Part shown: positions 49,296-54,479 of the stretch, piece by piece
How the letters are laid out: each line of letters starts with the position of its first letter
How positions within the stretch are numbered: the first letter of the stretch is position 1
NCBI RefSeq assembly: GCF_025602895.1
Contig: NW_026516409.1
Location: 1-54,479, forward strand
Origin: Polychytrium aggregatum
Lineage: Eukaryota > Chytridiomycota > Chytridiomycetes > Polychytriales
Direction of reading: 5' to 3'
Length of the DNA: 54,479 nucleotides
Translations under genes and position numbers: made by a program
The notes under the pieces: generated by a model
Database searches by the model: none
Seen by the model: only the letters and a program-made list of their open reading frames with translations
Told to the model about the DNA's origin: nothing

Positions 49296-49608
49296 TACTT
49301 TATTCAGAAATAACGGGACACCACACCCGCTTTCATCAAGATGTAGTCTGTGATGAGCTCGCGTCAAACAAAGCCATGAGAAATAGAACAGATCACTATG
49401 ACAGCCTCCAAGTGAAGGCTACCGGTCGCTCTCCGTCTTCACAATCGACCTACACACTGGTATCGGAGCGCCAGCGGTGAATGGTGCTCTTGGACACACT
49501 GAATGACGGTGTAGCACCGCAACGCAGAATGGTCATAGCCAGCGTGGGTAACAAAATATTCGGCCCATGACCAAATCACCAGGGTGACCCGATTGACTGT
49601 TAACAATG
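49296..49608 (-). mobile_element. Internally deleted (MITE-like) derivative of the Fanzor transposon
   Basis: On the minus strand it starts with a degenerate left TIR (AATCGGGTCACCCT region, ~49578-49596). The transposase 5' end follows, with an intact ATG and a VSKSTIHRWRSD helix-turn-helix. At about 49459 this passes directly into the last ~165 bp of the Fanzor element: its final codons, 3' flank and right TIR (ACTTTATTCAG...AACGGGACA). Its TIR at 49296 follows a TA. It lies in inverted orientation to the full copy. The left boundary near 49608 is approximate. The arrangement equals a full transposase-Fanzor element with the middle removed. Confidence 0.78.
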
Positions 49609-49937
49609 CTAGTGCAGTGAAGGATTCGGATGGGAGGGTCGACGCAGCGTCTGTGTTCCGTCGTCGAAACCCGATATCTATGGGGGAGGGGGCCGTGAGA
49701 GTGCAGGGAGAGGGTCTTTGATTCACTTGATATTGTGTGTCGTCAGAACAATGATCCGCTCGTTTAGAACAATACCGTGGCTGTCGGCCCTTCCGGCAAT
49801 CGAGAATAGCCGCAGCCAGACCAAGCGGAGCGTGACCCATAGCAGCAACAGGCGACGAAGGGGCGATGTTCTCTGCATTTCAAAGGCAGTTGGCTCTGGA
49901 CGAAGGGGCTCACGATATCCCTTTCACTCCACCCACA
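49609..49937. other. Upstream region of the adenylate kinase gene
   Basis: About 330 bp without recognised coding content. It should contain the promoter of the following gene; no TATA box is evident. Confidence 0.5.
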
Positions 49938-52898
49938 ATGTGGTCCTTACAGCAATTTGTTCAGAACGAAACATATCAAGAAGCACGCGACTACTTTGAG
50001 CGCAACCAAATTAATCAGCTTCTCGAGGTTAGTTGATACAACGACGATCATTGAGCCTAGAGTTCGATGTTTGGGGCTTCTGGCCGCCCACCCCCGGAAG
50101 TGTGATCCTCACTCGATCTTTGGTGAGCTGGATTTCCCAGCTCGATGGACGGCGCCGTGCCCCGGTCGCTAAAACCCTGAGCATGTGCTTGGATATCACA
50201 GAGCATCATTACGGGTTTGACATTTGCACAGCCGGACGACCCGCTGCTCTTCATCGAAGATTGCATCAGCCGAATCCGGGCAGAGAAGCTCCTATCGGAG
50301 AAATCGCGCATTCGATGGGATCTGTTCATTCCCGCCGAAGCGAAAGAGGAGCAGCTCCAGCGAGAACTCTCGCTCAGGTCCCTTCTTGAACAAGACCCTC
50401 TCAGGCCAACGCTCAACCGGAAGAAATATCGCATTGCACCCCTTCCTCTGTTGCCAACAAAGAAGGTAAGAAGACTCGGTGGCTCGGTGCCGAAGAGTTA
50501 CAGGCGTGGTCGCTGTCGTGCCGAGCCAACCCCATCAAATGATGTGTGTTTCCTGCAGCCCAGCACATCCAACGATCTCCAGAGAGTCTCGACCCCAGCA
50601 GATATACGCAGTGCAAGCGTGGCTTTTGCAGCAGATGCCATCCCGGCCAAGGCTGTCCTGCCCGGAATTCCACCCAACGGACAATCCAGGCCTCGAGGCA
50701 ATATCGTATTCGTCCTCGGAGGTCCGGGATCTGGTAAGCAACGTCGGTGAGTGGCATTGGTGGCGATTGTCACGGTGATGATCTTGTCTTCCACTTGCAC
50801 TTCCTCACGAACTCGGCTCTGGAAATTGAGACCCTTGATCGGATGCTGGCTCCTCCGAGCTCCGGCTAGAGGCAGCACCCGAAAGTCTGATATCCTGGCA
50901 TATGTATCTCGCCACCGATGCTGCCGATGCGTTGGTTGACCAGGAAAAGGAACCCAGTGCGTCAGACTAGCCCAAGAATTCAAGTACGCTCACTTGTCTG
51001 CTGGGGATTTGTTGCGGCAAGAAGTCTCCAGTAATTCTCCAATGGCCAAGGAAATCGACTCAATTATGAAGGAGGGGAAGATCGTGCCGATGGTATGGCC
51101 ATATGCCGCCTGCAATGAAAAAGCAACGCCCCGTGCCATGCGATTCCGACTCGGGCTGATCGACCACTTGTCCTTGTGAATGACTCTGCGGTGTGTGGCA
51201 GGAAATCACGATTCGGCTCCTCCGCCAGGCCATGGATGCCGCAAAAGACTGCCCTGGGTTTCTTATCGATGGCTTCCCGAGACAGCTCGACCAAGCCAAA
51301 GTGTTTGAAGAACAGATTGCCGCATGCAAACTTGTTCTGTTCTTTGATTGCCCCGAGCCTGTCTTGGAGAAGCGCTTGTTGAAACGGGGAGAGACCAGCG
51401 GCCGAGCAGACGACAACATCGATACGATCAAGAAACGCTTCAAGACCTTTGTCGATACCAGCTATCCTGTTATCGAGTACTTCACCCGCCTCGGCAGGTG
51501 TGCCAAGGCAGGTGCATGCTATGTGCGGCTGTGCTGTGAATAAGTCATGGCGCAGTGTGGCCGTGTTTGCGGCGTTGCCTCATTTCTTCCCCACAACCCC
51601 CCCCTACCGGGTTTCTCCAGATTTCGTCCGAACCGCCAGTCGACCAAGTTTACGCCCAAGCCAGAATGAATCTTGTCGAGGGGCCGCTCAATCATCCGAA
51701 CGTTATATTTGTGCTCGGTGAGTGTGTGTTTTTGATGTGGTGAACAGAGCCAATGCACTCATGATGAATCCCGGCTGCAATATTGTTTCCTGTTTCCCTG
51801 TTTCCCTGTTTCCCTGTTTCCCTGTTTCCCTGTTTCCCTGTTTCCCTGTTTCCCTGTTTCCCTGTTTCCCTGGTTCTCTCACCGTCCCTTGGCCCTGTCG
51901 GATGGAGGGCCACCTCCTATCCGTCGTTGCGGGGTGGGGTGTGTACAGAAATGGAACTACATAATGCTCAGAAAGCAGCCATGATAATATCCATTCCAAC
52001 GTGGGCTCTCGCTCCTGCTCTCGAATGAACTTTAGGTGGACCGGGATCCGGAAAAGGAACACAATGTGCCATACTGGCCAAGCAGTTCAGACTCGCGCAT
52101 CTCAGCGCAGGTGATTTATTGCGGCATGAAGTCGAGACGGGCTCGGTCGTTGGTCAGCAAGCCTCCGGTCTCATGAAGGAAGGGAAGATCGTACCAATGG
52201 TGAGCCATTGACAGTCGGCTCTGGTCGACAGTGCAGTCATGTTCCCATCGGGCATCACTCCCTTGTATACCGCTGCTATGCATTACATTGCGTTCTTCCT
52301 CATTCCAGCATCGATCTGGCTCCACACTCGATCTCGATCTCGATGCATTGTGGGCTTCTGAGCCCATCAGAAAACTAATAACGTACTCAAACTCATGCCC
52401 ATCCAGGAAATCACCATTAGCTTGTTGAGGAAGGCCATGATTGAACATTTTAATACGATTGGATTTCTCATAGGTGGGTACTCGCACAAATAACTCTAAA
52501 TGGCACATTGAGTCCAGTTCCAAGTCTATCAACGTGCACAGTGGCGTTCCCAACAGACTATAGAGATTGCTGTGGTGTCAAAGCTCGGTATCGCTTCCTG
52601 CTTAGGTATCTAATCCGAGATTCCTTCAACCACGGTGTAAAACAGATGGTTTTCCGAGAGCTCTCGACCAAGCAATTGAGTTTGAGCGAACAGTGAGTAG
52701 ATTACACATCGGTGAACACGAGATTCTCTCATTCTTTGTCCACTAAAACCCGCCTTCATCCCCCTTCAACTTTCACTCACTCACTCACTCACTCACTCAC
52801 TCACTCACTCACTCACTCACTCACTCACTCACTCACTCACTCACTCACTCACTCACTCACTCACTCACTCACTCACCCACTCACTCACTCTCTCTCTC

Positions 52899-52961
<63 letters not shown>

Positions 52962-54479
52962 CACTCACTCACTCTCTATCCTTGTAACTGCCAATCGTAG
53001 GTCGGACCATGCAAAAAGGTCCTCTTCTACAACTGTCCACTCGATGTGCTGGAGCAACGTCTCCTCGAGCGCGGCAAGACAAGCGGTCGTGCCGACGATA
53101 ACATCGATACAATCAAAAAGCGCTTCGTTACCTTTGAGAACCAGAGCATGCCTGTTGTGCAGCACTACGAATCCGTTGGAAAGCTCGTAAAGGTAATGTG
53201 GGTTTTGTTGAATCGCAGTATGCTCATTCGGCTAACTCATTTCTCGTATAGATTTCATCAATTCCGACGATCGATGAGGTGTACGAGTTCACCAAGAGGG
53301 CCCTCGCAGATGTGCTCCCAATCAACCACCCAAATATAGTGTTTGTGATAGGTCTGGCCACGATGCTGTTGGCATGAACTTGCGAGTGTTGATAATCGTT
53401 AGTATTCACCAAATTGCTCCAACTCTCTTGGCTGCAGGAGGTCCTGGATCCGGAAAAGGAACGCAGGTGCTCCCGTTTGGCTCAAGAATTTGGCCTCATC
53501 CATCTCTCAACGGGCGATCTCCTGCGAGAGGAAGTCCAAAAGGGGTCGGAGACGGGCCTCAAGGCCGATGCCATAATGAAAGAGGGCAAGATGGTACCCA
53601 TGGTAGTGTGTTGTCATAAGTTTAGGATAGGCAAATTGGATCATGTTGATTCAAAGCCGACGGACAAGCAGCACCGATCTCGTATCTCTGTCGAGCTCAT
53701 CCTTCTCGTTTCGCAGAGCCTCATCCTCTCGTTGCTCCGGAACCGCATTCAAGAGAACCAAACAGCGCCGGGGTTTTTAATCGGTAGCGTATAGCAATCA
53801 TGCAGTGCTGTATCGGACTGAAAGGCTGACCGTATTATGGAACTATTCACGATTAGATGGATTCCCAAGAAGTATGGAACAAGCAGTGGAGTTTGAGCGG
53901 ATGGTATGACGATACGGTTGCAAATTTCCAGTCTTGACCGCTTTTGTTTCAGAAGTAGTACGGATGACTTCGTGGCGAGCTTATTCTTATGGCGGCCGAT
54001 AGATTGGCCGTGGCCGAGTTGCGCTCTCGTTCAGCTGTCCTCTCGATGTCCTTGAGCGACGCTTACTGGAGCGCGGAAAGACAAGTGGCCGTGCAGATGA
54101 CAACATCGACACAATCAAAAAGCGGTTCATCACCTTCCAGGAGGAAACCGTGCCGGTCATGAAGTACTTCAAAGACGACAGACGCGTTGTGGAAGTAAGC
54201 CTGTGGTCGCCGTCTGGGCAAGCCCAATCACCCTCAAACGGGGTTCTCAATACCAATTTGTCTGGACGAGTTGAATGAACAAGCATTCATGATCACAATA
54301 CGAGCCACTGACTCACATCACTCTACCTAGATCACGTCCGTTGGAACCATAGACGAGGTGTACGAACAGGCCCGGACATCGTTCTTATTCATGAAGCCTC
54401 CAGTTCAACACCCAAACATTGTCTTTGTTCTTGGTAAGCACTCGATGCGCCGTTATGAAGGCCTGAAGCTGAAGTCAAA
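49938..54479 (+). CDS. Tandem-domain adenylate kinase (AK5-like), 5' part, partial
   Basis: Nucleoside monophosphate kinase with repeated AK domains (ATP + AMP to 2 ADP); multi-domain AKs of this kind often serve flagellar or local energy transfer. Sixteen exons are visible: 49938-50027, 50202-50465, 50559-50733, 50944-51092, 51202-51507, 51621-51717, 52036-52199, 52407-52473, 52646-52692, 53001-53192, 53252-53351, 53438-53602, 53717-53783, 53857-53903, 54003-54194, 54331-54433. The N-terminus ([29 protein letters not shown]) resembles the docking-type start of AK5. Each of three domains has [10 protein letters not shown], a GDLLR segment, GFLID(G)FPR, and a short LID with [15 protein letters not shown] and DTIKKRF. 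A fourth domain begins past the edge. Domain 1 uses a GC-AG intron after 51507. Exon 12 has one extra base after the P-loop, breaking the frame in domain 3. Confidence 0.85.
51784..51870 (+). repeat. Octamer tandem repeat (TGTTTCCC)10 in an intron
   Basis: Ten perfect TGTTTCCC copies (51791-51870) preceded by one shortened unit, in the intron between exons 6 and 7 of the adenylate kinase gene. Confidence 0.95.
52773..52958 (+). repeat. Compound microsatellite (TCAC)n-(CT)n in an intron
   Basis: A TCAC tract of about 29 units (52773-52889) is followed by a CT tract to 52958, in the intron between exons 9 and 10 of the adenylate kinase gene. Apparent LTHS- and LSLS-repeat reading frames here are artefacts. 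Confidence 0.95.

Noticed and set aside
49439..49840. 133-codon minus-strand open frame
   Set aside because: It crosses from unrelated spacer into the derivative element in the wrong frame; the transposase start and HTH are in another frame.
51692..52062. Antisense open frames with ETGKQGNR repeats
   Set aside because: Translation of the TGTTTCCC octamer array.
52712..52987. Open frame of LTHS and LSLS repeats
   Set aside because: Translation of a TCAC/CT microsatellite inside an intron.
38371..54479. tRNA or rRNA genes
   Set aside because: No cloverleaf-type or rRNA-like sequence was recognised by eye; a covariance search was not possible.

Overview
The window is eukaryotic nuclear DNA, most likely from a zoosporic (chytrid-type) fungus. 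This is inferred from spliced genes with short GT-AG introns, fungal chromodomain Ty3/gypsy retrotransposons, a Fanzor (eukaryotic TnpB-like) gene, and a tandem AK5-like adenylate kinase of the kind kept in flagellated lineages. The species cannot be fixed from sequence alone.

Layout. Positions 1-38370 are an unbroken nest of Ty3/gypsy LTR retrotransposons. From the host boundary at 38370 leftwards, each element is inserted in the next: H (gag and 5' LTR, minus), G (plus), J (plus), D (minus), E (plus), B0 (minus), A (minus, running off the left edge). Only the right-hand halves of these seven levels are visible. Four further complete elements lie inside the nest, each with matching LTRs and a 5-bp target duplication: B1 (5998-11483, AAAGG, inside E's LTR), B2 (11746-17212, AGCGG, inside D), C1 (17771-23686, GCGGG, inside D) and C2 (30690-36606, GAGAC, inside G). 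Host reading frames rejoin exactly across B2, C1 and C2. B2, C1 and C2 have open gag and pol; B1 pol carries a 1-nt deletion.

Positions 38371-54479 are low-copy host DNA. The order is a decayed Fanzor C-terminus (38682-38915), CCT1/TCP1-alpha (minus, 10 exons, 550 aa), a divergent intergenic region, a Ugo1/SLC25A46-like mitochondrial carrier (plus, 5 exons, 480 aa), a TA-flanked DNA transposon (45840-49210) carrying a broken DD34E transposase and an intact 787-aa Fanzor ORF, a ~310-bp inverted deletion derivative of that transposon (49296 to ~49608), and a tandem-domain adenylate kinase (plus, from 49938 past the right edge).

Main points. (1) The Fanzor and the DD34E transposase share one pair of terminal inverted repeats. 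The small derivative joins the transposase 5' end directly to the Fanzor 3' end, which supports a single transposase-plus-Fanzor transposon family. (2) Four retrotransposon families (A, C, D, H) show an 11-12-nt match between a segment ~37-39 nt downstream of the LTR TATA box and the primer-binding position just inside the 5' LTR. The sequence differs between families but the pairing is kept, as in Tf1-type self-priming. (3) All four families whose gag 3' end is visible (A, B, C, D) have an in-frame G GGA AAY slippery heptamer just before the gag stop, with pol in the -1 frame. (4) The adenylate kinase domains repeat the same exon modules, and the third domain has an apparent 1-nt insertion after its P-loop.
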